Below, piece after piece: positions 5,282-5,439 of a DNA stretch of 5,439 nucleotides. The notes below the pieces were generated by a model, which saw only the letters and a list, made by a program, of their open reading frames with translations, had not been told where the DNA came from and did no database searches. Location of the stretch: NCBI GenBank assembly GCA_013695195.1, contig JACDAY010000366.1:1-5439 (forward strand). The letters run 5' to 3'. This DNA is from Blastocatellia bacterium. Its GTDB lineage: Bacteria; Acidobacteriota; Blastocatellia; Pyrinomonadales; Pyrinomonadaceae. Within the stretch, counting starts at the first letter, position 1; the number at the start of each line of letters is the position of its first letter. The position numbers and the translations under genes were made by a program.

Positions 5282-5439
5282 ATCTCTTCCTCAAGATGAA
5301 ACCACTCCTGGGCCATCGCAAGGTCTCTCTCCGCATTCGCGATGGCACCAGCTTTTAACGCTTCTCGCATCCGGGCCGTCTTGACTTCATGTACATGCTT
5401 TCTGATCGCGGCATCAATGAACGTGCTCCTGGTGCCTTT
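5269..5439 (-). CDS. Ribbon-helix-helix-type antitoxin of the MazF pair, N-terminus beyond window edge
   Basis: An open frame enters from the right edge and ends with TAG at 5269-5271, giving 56 visible residues. The visible part begins GTRSTFIDAAIRKHVHEVK, which resembles the second half of a ribbon-helix-helix DNA-binding domain. It continues through an alpha-helical stretch to an acidic, aromatic tail, EWFHLEEEIWKD. Such tails in MazE-like antitoxins bind and block the MazF dimer. Its position directly before mazF, with a 13-base overlap, supports the assignment. The start codon, the first beta strand and the promoter/operator are not in the window. By family knowledge the protein would neutralise MazF and repress its own operon, which here probably includes the dioxygenase gene. 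Confidence 0.85.
   Translation of the reverse strand, partial: KGTRSTFIDAAIRKHVHEVKTARMREALKAGAIANAERDLAMAQEWFHLEEEIWKD

Overview
The window is a bacterial chromosomal segment in which every gene I can support lies on the minus strand, so transcription runs from the right edge to the left edge. Two genes are recognised with high confidence and belong to one pathway. They are 3-hydroxyanthranilate 3,4-dioxygenase (4391-4912) and 2-amino-3-carboxymuconate-6-semialdehyde decarboxylase (1-987, cut by the window edge). These are consecutive steps of tryptophan/kynurenine/3-hydroxyanthranilate catabolism. About 3.4 kb of unrelated genes separates them. The moderate GC content, Shine-Dalgarno sites, toxin-antitoxin genes and an ACMSD that (from memory) closely resembles the animal enzyme fit an aerobic heterotroph, perhaps of the Acidobacteriota or Bacteroidota type. 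The lineage is a guess.

Layout in transcription order. A ribbon-helix-helix-like antitoxin (partial, 5269-5439) overlaps a MazF/PemK mRNA interferase gene (4919-5281). Six bases later comes the dioxygenase gene (4391-4912). Ten bases later lies a broken or chimeric GNAT acetyltransferase gene (3977-4380). Nine bases later is an AbiEii/MNT-like nucleotidyltransferase (3509-3967), whose end overlaps a 62-residue unrecognised helical protein (3334-3522). With gaps of 10 bases or less and two overlaps, this looks like one transcription unit.

A 256-base gene-free stretch (3078-3333) holding AACACGAA-type inverted repeats separates it from a second unit. That unit is a HAD-IIB phosphatase-like gene (2124-3077) overlapping by 38 bases an APH/choline-kinase-like phosphotransferase gene (1217-2161), which has a strong AGGAGG ribosome binding site inside the phosphatase gene. 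A 229-base gap (988-1216) follows. It contains a pair of 32-base inverted repeats about 59 bases apart, which looks like a MITE or similar mobile palindrome, and then comes the decarboxylase gene.

The overall picture is a kynurenine-pathway locus opened up by accessory material: a toxin-antitoxin pair, a nucleotidyltransferase with a small partner, a decayed acetyltransferase, a kinase/phosphatase pair and palindromic repeats. The candidates most worth a second look are the nucleotidyltransferase/small-protein pair, the coupling of mazEF to a catabolic dioxygenase gene, and the coupled phosphatase/phosphotransferase pair. None of these is shown by sequence alone to be a new system.
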